Below, one piece after another: positions 44,441-52,747 of a DNA stretch of 64,000 bases. How positions within the stretch are numbered: position 1 is the first letter of the stretch; each line of letters opens with the position of its first letter. This stretch comes from Acidimicrobiia bacterium. GTDB taxonomy: Bacteria; Actinomycetota; Acidimicrobiia; IMCC26256; JAOSJM01. The notes beneath the pieces were generated by a model. That model had not been told where the DNA came from and searched no databases. It saw nothing but the letters and a program-made list of their open reading frames with translations. Both the position numbers and the translations under genes were made by a program. Location: positions 620,001-684,000 of the forward strand of contig JAOSJM010000001.1 of the NCBI GenBank assembly GCA_027494165.1, given 5' to 3'.

Positions 44441-45700
44441 ATGACGACGCCCGACGTGACGGCGCCGCACCCCACCGTGGAGCCTCCTCCGGAAGCCGAC
44501 TTCGTCGACGAGGTGACGCGGTTCCTCGAGTCCCGCGTCCCGCGACGGCGCGACCACGAGCGCCGGTGGGGCGAGGGCGACGACCGGATCGCCATCCTCG
44601 AGGACCCGTCGCCCCGGAAGGAGCGGGAGAGCCTCGACCGGGCGAAGGCCTGGCAGGCCGAGCTCTTCGACGCCGGGCTGGGGTGGATCACCGGCCCGCC
44701 CGGGCTCGGCGGCCGGGGGCTCCCGGCGCGCTACGCCCAGCTCTTCCACGCGGTGCGGGCCGGGTACGAGACGCCCGACGTCCAACCGCTCGTGGTGGGC
44801 CTCGACATCCTGGGGCCGGCGATCCTCGCCCACGGTAGCCAGGCCATGAAGGAGCAGTACCTCCCGAGGATCCGGCGTGGCGAGCTCGTCGGTTGCCAGC
44901 TCTTCTCCGAACCCGAGGCCGGCTCGGACCTGGCCGGGGTCCGGACCCGGGCCGTACGCGACGGCGACGACTGGGTGCTCACGGGCCAGAAGGTGTGGAG
45001 CTCGGTGGCTCACCTGGCCGACCTCGGGGAGGCGCTGGTCCGGACCGAACCGGACGCGCCGAAGCACCAGGGCCTGACCATGTTCCTCGTGGACATGCAC
45101 GCTCCCGGCGTCGAGGCGCGGCCGCTGCGCCAGATGACCGGCGGCGCCTCGTTCAACGAGGTCTTCCTCGACAACGTGCGGGTCCCGGACGCCTGCCGCA
45201 TCGGCGACGCGGGCGCCGGATGGCGCGTGGCCCTCACCAGCCTCATGAGCGAGCGCGCCTCGTTGGGTGAGGAGGGAGGGCTCCTGCCGGCCGACACGAT
45301 GTGGCGGCTCGGCCAGCTGGTCGACCACCTGGGGCGCCGGGACGACCCGGTCGTCCGCCAGCGCCTGGCCGACATCCACGCCCGGGCGGAGGTGCTGCGC
45401 TTCACCAACCTCCGCGTCGCGGCCAAGGCCCGCGCCGGCGTGCCGCCCGGACCCGAGGCCTCGATCACCAAGCTCGTCATGCTGCGCAACCTGCGGGAGA
45501 TCTCCGCCCTCGTCACCGAGGTGCTCGGCCCGAGGCTGGCCGCGGACTCGGGGGAGTGGGGCACCCACGCCTGGGCCGAGTTCCTCCTGGGCGTGCCGTC
45601 CCTGCGCATCGCCGGAGGGACGGACGAGATCCAGCGCAACGTCCTCGGAGAGCGGGCGCTGGGGCTCCCCAAGGAGCCGAGCCCGGCGAGAGAGCGGTGA
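44441..45700 (+). CDS. Acyl-CoA dehydrogenase (first of a tandem pair)
   Basis: A 419-residue FAD enzyme introducing a 2,3-double bond into an acyl-CoA. Family blocks: GWITGPPGLGGRGLPARY, GCQLFSEPEAGSDLAGVRTRA, TGQKVWSS, ADSGEWGTHAWAEFLLGVPSLRIAGGTDEIQRNVLGERALGLPKEP. The insert AHLADLGEALVRTEP is shared with its neighbour. ATG 44441 follows GAGG; a TTG in frame at 44417 is less likely. The next gene is a paralogue (about half the residues match by eye). Such pairs form alpha2beta2 heterotetramers in steroid side-chain oxidation (ChsE-type), which is a possibility here. Confidence 0.9.
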   Translation: MTTPDVTAPHPTVEPPPEADFVDEVTRFLESRVPRRRDHERRWGEGDDRIAILEDPSPRKERESLDRAKAWQAELFDAGLGWITGPPGLGGRGLPARYAQLFHAVRAGYETPDVQPLVVGLDILGPAILAHGSQAMKEQYLPRIRRGELVGCQLFSEPEAGSDLAGVRTRAVRDGDDWVLTGQKVWSSVAHLADLGEALVRTEPDAPKHQGLTMFLVDMHAPGVEARPLRQMTGGASFNEVFLDNVRVPDACRIGDAGAGWRVALTSLMSERASLGEEGGLLPADTMWRLGQLVDHLGRRDDPVVRQRLADIHARAEVLRFTNLRVAAKARAGVPPGPEASITKLVMLRNLREISALVTEVLGPRLAADSGEWGTHAWAEFLLGVPSLRIAGGTDEIQRNVLGERALGLPKEPSPARER

Positions 45701-45764
45701 CGGCACGAGGCGGGCACCGGCGGCCCTGGTGAGGTACGAGGACGAGCGAACGGACGGACGGAAG

Positions 45765-47021
45765 ATGGCGGAGATCACCCTCGACGAGTTCCACGAGGAG
45801 GCGTCGGCCTTCCTGGACGCGCACGCCCGTCGGCGGTCCGAGGAGAGGTTCGTCTGGGGCGAGGGCTCCGACGCGGTGGACCTGTTCAAGGAGGTCTCGC
45901 CCGAGGAGGAGGAAGCCGAGCTCGAGGCGGCGCGGGAGTGGCGGGCCGTGAAGTTCGACCAGGGCTTCGGGTGGATCACCGGACCGGAGGAGTACGGCGG
46001 GCGCGGCCTGCCCCGGGCGTTCGAGTGGCACTGGCAGACCCTCGAGGCCGCCTACGACGTGCCCGACCAGCGCTTCTTCGGGATCAGCCTGGGCATGGTC
46101 GCCCCGACGATCCTTGCTCACGGGATCCCCGAGGTCCGTCAACGCTACCTGCGCCGCCTCCACCGGGGAGAGATGGTCGGCTGCCAGCTCTTCTCCGAGC
46201 CCGACGCCGGCTCGGACGTCGCCAACGCGAAGACCCGGGCCGTGCGCGACGGCGACGAGTGGGTGGTCACGGGCCAGAAGGTGTGGAGCTCCGGCGCCCA
46301 CTACAGCGACATCGGTGAGGTGCTCACCCGCACGGACCCCGAGGTGCCCAAGCACCAGGGCCTGACCATGTTCCTCGTCGACATGGCCGCCCCGGGGGTC
46401 GAGGTGCGACCGCTGCGGCAGCTCACCGGGGGTGCCCACTTCAACGAGGTCTTCTTCCACGAGGTCCGGATCCCCGACAGCCACCGGCTGGGGGAGGTGA
46501 ACGCGGGCTGGAAGACCGCGATCACCACCCTCATGAACGAGCGGGCGTCGATCGGGGCCGGGGGAGTGGTCGACATCAAGCTGGCGAACATCCCCCAGCT
46601 CGTGGAGACCGTGCGCCACCTCGGGCTGGCCCGTGACCCCGTCACCCGCCAGGGCCTGGCGGACCTCGTCGTGAAGGCTCGCGTCCTCGACTACACGAAC
46701 CAGCGGGCGCTGGCCCGCGTCCGCTCCGGCCAGGCGCCCGGGCCGGAGCTGTCGATCACGAAGCAGGCGCTCAGCGACCTGATGACCAGCACGGCGAGCT
46801 TCGTCGCGACGGTGCTGGGCCCGCGGGTCGCGGCCGACACGGGGGAGTGGGGCACGTACGCCTGGGCCAAGTTCGTCCTGGGGATGGCGAGCATGCGGAT
46901 CGCCGGGGGGACCGAGGAGATCATGAAGAACATCGTCGGCGAGCGCGTGCTGGGCCTCCCCAAGGAGCCGGAGGCGGACCGGGACCGCGCCGGACGCCGC
47001 GCGCCGGTCCCGACGGTGTGA
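45765..47021 (+). CDS. Acyl-CoA dehydrogenase (second of a tandem pair)
   Basis: A 418-residue paralogue of the preceding protein: GWITGPEEYGGRGLPRAFEW, GCQLFSEPDAGSDVANAKTRA, TGQKVWSSGAHYSDIGEVLTRTDP, ADTGEWGTYAWAKFVLGMASMRIAGGTEEIMKNIVGERVLGLPKEP. The N-terminus is acidic (VSPEEEEAELEAAREW). It acts with ETF as electron acceptor. It lies 64 bp after the first dehydrogenase and is probably co-transcribed; the close similarity and adjacency suggest gene duplication and a possible heteromeric enzyme. Confidence 0.9.
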   Translation: MAEITLDEFHEEASAFLDAHARRRSEERFVWGEGSDAVDLFKEVSPEEEEAELEAAREWRAVKFDQGFGWITGPEEYGGRGLPRAFEWHWQTLEAAYDVPDQRFFGISLGMVAPTILAHGIPEVRQRYLRRLHRGEMVGCQLFSEPDAGSDVANAKTRAVRDGDEWVVTGQKVWSSGAHYSDIGEVLTRTDPEVPKHQGLTMFLVDMAAPGVEVRPLRQLTGGAHFNEVFFHEVRIPDSHRLGEVNAGWKTAITTLMNERASIGAGGVVDIKLANIPQLVETVRHLGLARDPVTRQGLADLVVKARVLDYTNQRALARVRSGQAPGPELSITKQALSDLMTSTASFVATVLGPRVAADTGEWGTYAWAKFVLGMASMRIAGGTEEIMKNIVGERVLGLPKEPEADRDRAGRRAPVPTV

Positions 47022-47076
47022 CCCGCGATCGACCGACGCCCCGGGTGTCGGAGCCTGGTTCACGAAGGAGGCAGCC

Positions 47077-47109
47077 ATGAAGGCCACGACGGAGGAGGAC
47101 GGACGATGA
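47077..47109 (+). CDS. Ten-codon leader ORF coupled to the SDR gene
   Basis: ATG 47077 has the best ribosome site in the area (AAGGAGG, 47065-47071) and encodes MKATTEEDGR. Its TGA (47107-47109) overlaps the SDR ATG as ATGA. It could deliver ribosomes to the SDR start by re-initiation, or be a remnant. No attenuator-like codon run is present. Confidence 0.4.
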   Translation: MKATTEEDGR

Positions 47110-48014
47110 GCGGTCGGTTGGAGGGAAGGGTCGCCATCGTCACCGGGGCGGGCCGGGGTCTGGGCGCCGAACACGCGAAAGCGCTGGCGCGTGAAGGTGC
47201 CCGAGTGGTCGTCAACGACCTCGGCGGTGACAGCGCCGGGGCCGGGAGCGACCCGACCCCGGCCCAGCAGACCGTGGAGGAGATCAAGGCGTCGGGCGGT
47301 GAGGCCGTCGTGAACGGCGCCGACATCTCCGACTGGGACGGGGCGGCGCAGCTCGTGCAGTGCGCGCTCGACAGCTTCGGGCGCATCGACGTGCTCGTGA
47401 ACAACGCCGGCATCCTGAGGGACCGGATGCTCGTCAACATGAGCACCGACGAGTGGGACGACATCATGCGCGTCCACCTTCGCGGGCACTTCTGCCCGAC
47501 CCGCCTCGTCGCGGCCCACTGGAGGGAGCGGGCCAAGACCGAGGGCCCGTCGGACGCCGTGATGGTGCACACGAGCAGCATCTCGGGGCTCCACGGCAAC
47601 GTGGGCCAGGCGAACTACGCGGCCGCCAAGTCGGCGATCGCGACGTTCAGCATCGTCTGCCACATGGAGCTGAACGAGCGGTACGGGGTGCGCTCCTACG
47701 CCCTCGCGCCGGGGGCGCGGACCCGGCTGACGCTCCAGACGCCGGGCGCCGAGGAGCAGGTGAAGGTGCCGGAGGACTCCTCGGTGTTCGACTACTGGAA
47801 CCCCGCGAACGTGAGCCCGTTCGTGGCCTGGGTGGCCTCCCCGAAGTGCCCGGCCCCGTCGGGCACGGTCTTCCTCGTGCAGGGCGACGAGATCACCCGC
47901 TACCAGACCTGGAGCCCGGTCGGGATCATCAGCGCCGGCGGGGAGCGCTGGACCATGGACTCCCTCGACGACCGCTTCCGCGAGCTGTTCACCCCCGAGG
48001 AGTGGCCGGCATGA
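47106..48014 (+). CDS. Short-chain dehydrogenase, 3-hydroxyacyl-CoA dehydrogenase type
   Basis: A 302-residue SDR. The nucleotide-binding motif is VTGAGRGLGAEHAKALAREGARVVVNDLGG (the Asp in VNDLGG favours NAD), NNAGILRD is the structural motif, and SSISG...YAAAK gives the Ser-Tyr-Lys triad. The VVNDLGGD segment and the long C-terminal extension (to EEWPA) match the dehydrogenase part of MFE-2 type multifunctional enzymes, i.e. the third step of beta-oxidation. Its stop overlaps the hydratase gene (ATGA). The substrate should be the product of the double-hotdog hydratase. Confidence 0.88.
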   Translation: MSGRLEGRVAIVTGAGRGLGAEHAKALAREGARVVVNDLGGDSAGAGSDPTPAQQTVEEIKASGGEAVVNGADISDWDGAAQLVQCALDSFGRIDVLVNNAGILRDRMLVNMSTDEWDDIMRVHLRGHFCPTRLVAAHWRERAKTEGPSDAVMVHTSSISGLHGNVGQANYAAAKSAIATFSIVCHMELNERYGVRSYALAPGARTRLTLQTPGAEEQVKVPEDSSVFDYWNPANVSPFVAWVASPKCPAPSGTVFLVQGDEITRYQTWSPVGIISAGGERWTMDSLDDRFRELFTPEEWPA

Positions 48015-48820
48015 GCGGGCGGGCCGGGGTCGCGGGCCGCCGGACCGAGGTCCCGCCGCTCACGATCACCGACCTGGTCCGCTACGCGGGGGCGAGCGGC
48101 GACTTCAACCCCATCCACCACGACCCGGAGGCCGCGGCGCGCTTCGGGTCCCCGAGCGTCTTCGCGCACGGGATGCTCAGCGCGGGGCTCCTCGCGTCGT
48201 TCCTGGAGGCAGAGGTCGGCGTCGACGGGATCACGGCCTTCCAGATGCGCTTCCGCGACCGGGTCTGGCCGGGCGAGACGCTCGCCGCGATGATCACCGC
48301 GGCCTCCGACGAGGCCGTGGAGCTGGCCCTCACCCGGGCATCGGACGAGGTCGTGGTCGACGCCCGGGCCGAGTACGGCGATCCGGACGCCGACGCCGCG
48401 CTCCCCGAGGACTACCGCGCCTCGGGCGAGCCGTACCGCTGGCCCGTCGAGGAGGGGGCGGCCCGCGAGCTGGCCGCCGCCCTGCGTCGGGCGGGCGAGC
48501 CGCCCGGGCCCGGGAGCGCGGCGCCGCTCACCATGATCGTGACGGCGCTCCGCTGGGGATCCGAGCCGAACGTCGTGGAGCGGATCGGGTTCGACCTCGG
48601 GCGGATGCTCAACTCGTCGAACCGCCTCGAGTTCTTCGGGCCCCTCCCTGCGGTGGGGGAGGAGCTCACGATCCGCGAGGGGATCGGCGGCTGCCACGAG
48701 AAGGAGTCGAAGCGCGGCGGGGTCATGCGCTTCGCGGAGGCCATCGCGAGCGCGGAGGATCGCAGCGGGCTCGTCAGGGCCCGGGCCCGGCTCCAGATGG
48801 TGGAGCTCCCGCCCGGATGA
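48011..48820 (+). CDS. Double-hotdog MaoC-like enoyl-CoA hydratase
   Basis: A 269-residue protein with two hotdog halves. The first half (about 20-130) carries the hydratase motif YAGASGDFNPIHHDPEAAARFGSPSVFAHGM, with the catalytic Asp/His. The second half (about 165-265) resembles the non-catalytic MaoC_dehydrat_N/FAS1-like domain (GRMLNSSNRLEFFGPLPAVGEELTIRE). The usual order in two-domain hydratases is the reverse. It hydrates a 2-enoyl-CoA. Coupled on both sides: ATGA with the SDR and ATGA with the DUF35 gene. Confidence 0.82.
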   Translation: MSGRAGVAGRRTEVPPLTITDLVRYAGASGDFNPIHHDPEAAARFGSPSVFAHGMLSAGLLASFLEAEVGVDGITAFQMRFRDRVWPGETLAAMITAASDEAVELALTRASDEVVVDARAEYGDPDADAALPEDYRASGEPYRWPVEEGAARELAAALRRAGEPPGPGSAAPLTMIVTALRWGSEPNVVERIGFDLGRMLNSSNRLEFFGPLPAVGEELTIREGIGGCHEKESKRGGVMRFAEAIASAEDRSGLVRARARLQMVELPPG

Positions 48821-49170
48821 GCGGGACCCTCTCCGGGCTCGAGGAGGGTCGTCCGGCGCTGGTGGCCCTCGATCCGCCCCGTCTGCTCGGGAGCCGGGAC
48901 CCCGAGACGGGCCAGGTGTTCTTCCCGCGCCGCGCCCTGGCCGTCGACGGGTCGCTGCGACCCTGCGAGCCGGTCGACCTGCCGACCGAGGGGACGCTCC
49001 ACACGTGGACCGTGATGGGTGAGGATGCCTACGGGCAGGTGGACCTGCCCGGGGGCCCCCGCATCCAGACACGGCTGGCTCCGGGCGCGCACGAGATCGA
49101 TGCCCGGTACCGCCTCGAGGCCCGCCGGGCCGACGACGGGTCGATCGACTGGTGGTTCCGCCGTGCGTGA
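48817..49170 (+). CDS. DUF35/OB-fold protein without zinc-ribbon cysteines, thiolase partner
   Basis: A 117-residue protein. LLGSRDPETGQVFFPRRALAVDGSLRPCEPVDLPTEGTLHTWTVM follows the DUF35 pattern (rubredoxin-like N-terminus, then OB fold), but the paired CxxC motifs of the zinc ribbon are absent (a single Cys). DUF35 proteins act as obligate partners of thiolase-fold proteins, including the retro-aldolase Ltp2. The next gene, overlapping by 8 bp, encodes such a protein, so the two most likely form one complex. Confidence 0.78.
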   Translation: MSGTLSGLEEGRPALVALDPPRLLGSRDPETGQVFFPRRALAVDGSLRPCEPVDLPTEGTLHTWTVMGEDAYGQVDLPGGPRIQTRLAPGAHEIDARYRLEARRADDGSIDWWFRRA

Positions 49171-50299
49171 CGTCTACGTCCTCGGCACCGGGATGGTGCC
49201 CTTCACCCGCTACCGGGTGGACCAGACACCGGCGCTCGTGCGCGAGTCGGGCGTGCGGGCCCTCACCGACGCCGGTTGCACGTTCGCCGACGTCGAGGCG
49301 GTCTACATGGCGGCCGCACACCCGCTGGCTCCCCGGGGGATCCTGGTGGCCAAGGAGCTGGGCCTGAACGGAGCGCCCCTCCAGCACGTCGACAACGCCT
49401 CGGCCACCGGGACGTCCGCGCTGCACGAGGCCTGGATGGCGGTCGGGTCGGGCCTGGCCGACACCGCGATCGTGCTCGCCTACGACGTGGCCCCTCCGAC
49501 GCTGTCGGTCGCCGACGTCATCGAGTCGGAGGACAACGTCCCCCCGGTGGCGCTCTTCGCCATGTGGGCGCGGCGGCGGATGCACGACGCCGGGACCCGC
49601 CCGGAGCACCTGGCCATGGTGGCGGCGAAGAACTGGAACTACGCCCGCGAGAACCCGTACGCCGTCCGGCGGGCGCAGGAGCCGGTCACCGTCGAGGCGG
49701 TCCTCGCCAGCCGGGAGGTGGCATCGCCGCTGCGGTCGATGATGTGCACGGCCTGGTGCGACGGTGCGGGCGCCGTGGTCCTCGGATCCGCGGAGGCGCT
49801 CGAGCGCTTCGGCTCCGACCGGCCCGCGATCCGCCTGGCGTCCTCGGTGCTGCGGTCCGAGACCTACGAGCCCGGGCACGTGTTCCTGGGGGCGATCGTG
49901 GGGCCACCGGCGATGACCCGGGCCACGGTGACCCGGTCGCTCGAGGCGGCCGGGCTCGGTCCGGCCGACCTCGACGTGGTCCAGGTCCACGACGCCTTCG
50001 CGATCGAGGAGATCGTCTACTACGAGCTGCTCGGGTTCACCGAGCCCGGGGAGACGGAGCGGCTCCTGGAGCAGGGAGCGTTCGGGCCCGGGTCGAAGGA
50101 GCGGTTCGGGTTGCCCGAGTTCTCGACCGGGGGCGGCCTCATCGCCCGTGGCCACCCCGGCGGCCCGACCGGCGTCGCCCAGGTCCACGAGACGGTGGCG
50201 CGCCTGCGTGACCCGGCGACCCGCGACCGCCACGGTCTCTGCCACATGCTCGGGGCCGGGTCGATGTGCGTGGCCCAGGTCCTGGTGCGGGAGGGGTGA
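49163..50299 (+). CDS. Thiolase-fold, lipid-transfer-type protein (Ltp2-like aldolase candidate)
   Basis: A 378-residue thiolase-superfamily protein of the SCP-x/Ltp group. The nucleophile segment reads HVDNASATGTSALHEA, with Ser where thiolases have Cys, so Claisen cleavage by the standard route is unlikely. The later motifs GGLIARGHPGGPTGVAQ (active-site His) and CHMLGAGSMCVAQVL are present. Cys-less members paired with DUF35 include Ltp2, a retro-aldolase ending steroid side-chain removal. With the upstream dehydrogenase pair, hydratase and DUF35, this role is plausible but unproven. GTG start overlaps the DUF35 stop. Confidence 0.85.
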   Translation: MRDVYVLGTGMVPFTRYRVDQTPALVRESGVRALTDAGCTFADVEAVYMAAAHPLAPRGILVAKELGLNGAPLQHVDNASATGTSALHEAWMAVGSGLADTAIVLAYDVAPPTLSVADVIESEDNVPPVALFAMWARRRMHDAGTRPEHLAMVAAKNWNYARENPYAVRRAQEPVTVEAVLASREVASPLRSMMCTAWCDGAGAVVLGSAEALERFGSDRPAIRLASSVLRSETYEPGHVFLGAIVGPPAMTRATVTRSLEAAGLGPADLDVVQVHDAFAIEEIVYYELLGFTEPGETERLLEQGAFGPGSKERFGLPEFSTGGGLIARGHPGGPTGVAQVHETVARLRDPATRDRHGLCHMLGAGSMCVAQVLVREG

Positions 50300-50370
50300 G
50301 CCCCCGGCGGAGGTAGGTCCTTCGCGGGAAGGCGAGCGGCGTGCGCCGCCGGGTCGATGAGGAGGAGACG

Positions 50371-51187
50371 GTGGGGTTCAGCTCCGAGGTGCTCACGATC
50401 GAGCGGGACGGGGACGTGGCCGTCCTGTGGCTCGACGCGCCCGAGCGTCGCAACGCCATGGGGCCGGCGTTCTGGGAGGACCTGCCCGAGGCGATGCGGG
50501 AGCTCGGTGACGACTCCGGCGTGCGGGCCGTCGTGATGGCCGGCCGCGGTCCGGCCTTCAGCGTGGGTCTCGACCTGAAGGCGATGGGACCGCAGTTCGC
50601 CGAGGCCGGGGGCGGCTCGGCGGCGCGGACGAGGATGTACGGCGACATCCGGCGGCTCCAGCGCGCCATCTCGACGGTCGCCGACTGCCCGAAGCCGGTG
50701 ATCGCCGCCGTCCACGGGTGGTGCCTGGGTGGCGCGGTCGACCTCGTCACCGCCTGCGACGTCCGCCTCGCCGCCGCGGACGCGGTGTTCTCGGTCCGTG
50801 AGACCAAGGTCGCCATCATCGCCGACGTCGGCACGCTCCAGCGGCTCCCGCGGCTGATCCCGGCGGGCCACGTGGCCGAGCTCGTGTTCACGGGGGAAGG
50901 ACGTCGACGCGTCCCGGGCCAGGGAGATCGGCCTCGTCAACGACGTCTACGAGGACGCCGAGGCGACGGTCGCGGCGGCGCGTGCGATGGCGGTCGAGAT
51001 CGCGGCGAACTCGCCGATCGCCGTGCAGGGCTCGAAGGCGGTGCTGCGGGCGTCGGGGGAGATGAGCCTCGAGCAGGGCCTCGACTACGTCGCGGTGTGG
51101 AACTCGGCGTTCCTGGTCTCCGACGACCTCCGCGAGGCGATGACCGCCTTCATGGAACGCCGCCCGCCTCGCTTCACGGGGACCTGA
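50371..51187 (+). pseudogene. Enoyl-CoA hydratase/isomerase, one frameshift (probable sequence error)
   Basis: Crotonase-fold protein of ~271 residues once corrected. FSVGLDLKAMGPQF and AAVHGWCLGGAVDLVTACDVRLA are the oxyanion-hole blocks; ETKVAIIADVGTLQRLPRLI is the catalytic loop, with Glu and Asp where dienoyl-CoA isomerases have acidic residues. The frame breaks at the run of five G (50892-50896); removing one gives FTGKDVDASRAREIGLVNDVY and the end RRPPRFTGT. GTG 50371 has AGGAGG just upstream. It closes the operon that begins with the HpaB-like gene. Confidence 0.85.
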
Positions 51188-51255
51188 GACCGACCGGTCC
51201 CCGTGAAGCCCCTGGTGAGCGGGGCCCGAGGGGATCGCTGGGCAACAAACTGAAT

Positions 51256-51271
51256 CTGAGGTTAGGATCAG
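51256..51271. promoter_or_regulatory. Operator-like palindrome upstream of the binding-protein gene
   Basis: CTGAGGTTAGGATCAG has inverted arms CTGA/TCAG and encloses TAGGAT (51263-51268), a good -10 box. CTGAAT directly precedes it, as TTAAAT does at 42904. It lies 46 bp before GTG 51318. Confidence 0.65.
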
Positions 51272-51317
51272 AGAGACGAGCCGGTCCCCGGGGCCGGGAA
51301 GGACGGGAGGGAGATCA

Positions 51318-52619
51318 GTGACGATCCGACCGGTGCTCCGGACCCTCGCCGCGGGCGTCGTCGTCGCCCTCGTGGCGGCGGCTTGCGGCGACGACGACTC
51401 CGACGGAGGCTCGGCGAGCCCCAGCGCCGCCACGGGCTCCACCGCGGCGGCGAACCCCGGGCCGAGCGAGGTCGCGACCGACAAGGGCGTCGACGACACC
51501 GAGATCCGCCTCGGGGTCCTCAACGACTTCTCGGGCCCGATCGCCGCGGTCGGGACCGCCTACGCCACGGGCGCCGAGGTCTACTTCGCGGAGGTCAACG
51601 ACGCCGGAGGGATCTGCGAGCGCGACGTCACCCTCGTGCGCGGTGACACGAAGTACGACCCCCAGGTTGCCGTCCAGGAGTACCGGGCGATCAGGGACGA
51701 CATCGCCGCGGTCGTCGAGGTCGTCGGCGCGGCGACGATCTTCGGGCTCGCCTCGGACTTCGCCCGGGACGGGATCCTCGTCTTCGCCGGGAGCGACAGC
51801 GGCGCCGTGCTCGAGCTGGAGAACGTCTTCACCACGAAGACGCCGGCCGCGCCCCAGGTCTTCAACGCGGTGAGCTGGGCGGTCGAAGCCCTCGCCGGTG
51901 ACGACGGCACGCTGCAGATCGGGATCATCTACCAGGACGACGCCTACGGCCAGGAGGGACTCGCCGCGCTCGAGGCGGCCGCGGAGTCCGTCGAGGGCGT
52001 CGAGCTCGTCGCCAGGGCCGGGTACGCCACCTCGGACCAGGACTTCACGGCGCAGATCCAGACCATGCGCGACGCGGGGGCCGAGGTCGTGTGGCTCCAC
52101 GCGACCCCGCGCCAGACGCCAGGCATCGTCGGGGGTGCGGCCCAGCTCGGCTACGAGCCGGTCTTCATCGGGAACGAGGGCGCCTACGTCCCTGCCCTGG
52201 CCAAGGCGCTCGGCGACCTGCTGGTCGACTTCCGGCACGCCACGGCCATCGCCGTGTGGGGCGAGGACGTCCCGGGGATGGATGACCTGCAGGCGGCGCT
52301 GGCCGAGCACGCGCCCGACGCCTCGCCCGACGACTTCATCACCCGGGGCTGGATCGACGCGTCGGTGATGGCCGCGGTGCTGGCCCGGGCCTGCGAGAAC
52401 GGCGACCTCACCCGAGCGGGGATCATCGCGGCCATGGAGGGTCTGGAGGTCGACCTGCAGGGGATGGGCGCGAACGTGAGGATCTCCGGCAGCGAGCCGA
52501 ACGAGAAGATCCCGGCCCGAAGCTCCCGGGTGCTGGAGATCGATCCCGAGACCGGGCTCTCGAGCCCGGTGAGCGACTGGATCGAATCCGACCTGGCCGT
52601 GGGCTGGGAGCTCCCCTGA
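51318..52619 (+). CDS. Branched-chain-amino-acid-type ABC substrate-binding lipoprotein
   Basis: A 433-residue secreted lipoprotein. Signal peptide LRTLAAGVVVALVAAAC with lipobox Cys at about 23, then a Ser/Ala/Gly linker, then a type I periplasmic-binding fold (IRLGVLNDFSGPIAAVGTAYATGAEVYFAEVNDAGGI) typical of LivK/AmiC-like proteins. In actinobacteria, proteins of this family near acyl-CoA genes often capture aromatic or lipid acids rather than amino acids; the ligand here is unknown. The GTG has GGGAGGGAG upstream. An operator palindrome precedes it, and only one further transporter part (ATPase) follows. Confidence 0.88.
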   Translation: MTIRPVLRTLAAGVVVALVAAACGDDDSDGGSASPSAATGSTAAANPGPSEVATDKGVDDTEIRLGVLNDFSGPIAAVGTAYATGAEVYFAEVNDAGGICERDVTLVRGDTKYDPQVAVQEYRAIRDDIAAVVEVVGAATIFGLASDFARDGILVFAGSDSGAVLELENVFTTKTPAAPQVFNAVSWAVEALAGDDGTLQIGIIYQDDAYGQEGLAALEAAAESVEGVELVARAGYATSDQDFTAQIQTMRDAGAEVVWLHATPRQTPGIVGGAAQLGYEPVFIGNEGAYVPALAKALGDLLVDFRHATAIAVWGEDVPGMDDLQAALAEHAPDASPDDFITRGWIDASVMAAVLARACENGDLTRAGIIAAMEGLEVDLQGMGANVRISGSEPNEKIPARSSRVLEIDPETGLSSPVSDWIESDLAVGWELP

Positions 52620-52706
52620 GCCCCGAGCCCGCCCGCGTCCCGGCCGGTCCCGGCCGGGGCCGCGCCCCGGCGCCCCGCGCCGGGGTCGGGAGCCCCATGT
52701 CTGAAC

Positions 52707-52722
52707 CTGACGTTAGACTCCA
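52707..52722. promoter_or_regulatory. Degenerate operator-like site with -10 box upstream of the ABC ATPase
   Basis: CTGACGTTAGACTCCA keeps the left arm and centre of the island motif but has a weak right arm. TAGACT (52714-52719) would set transcription near 52726, downstream of ATG 52697. Confidence 0.5.
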
Positions 52723-52747
52723 TCTCATCAGCCGGGAGGAGCGAGCC

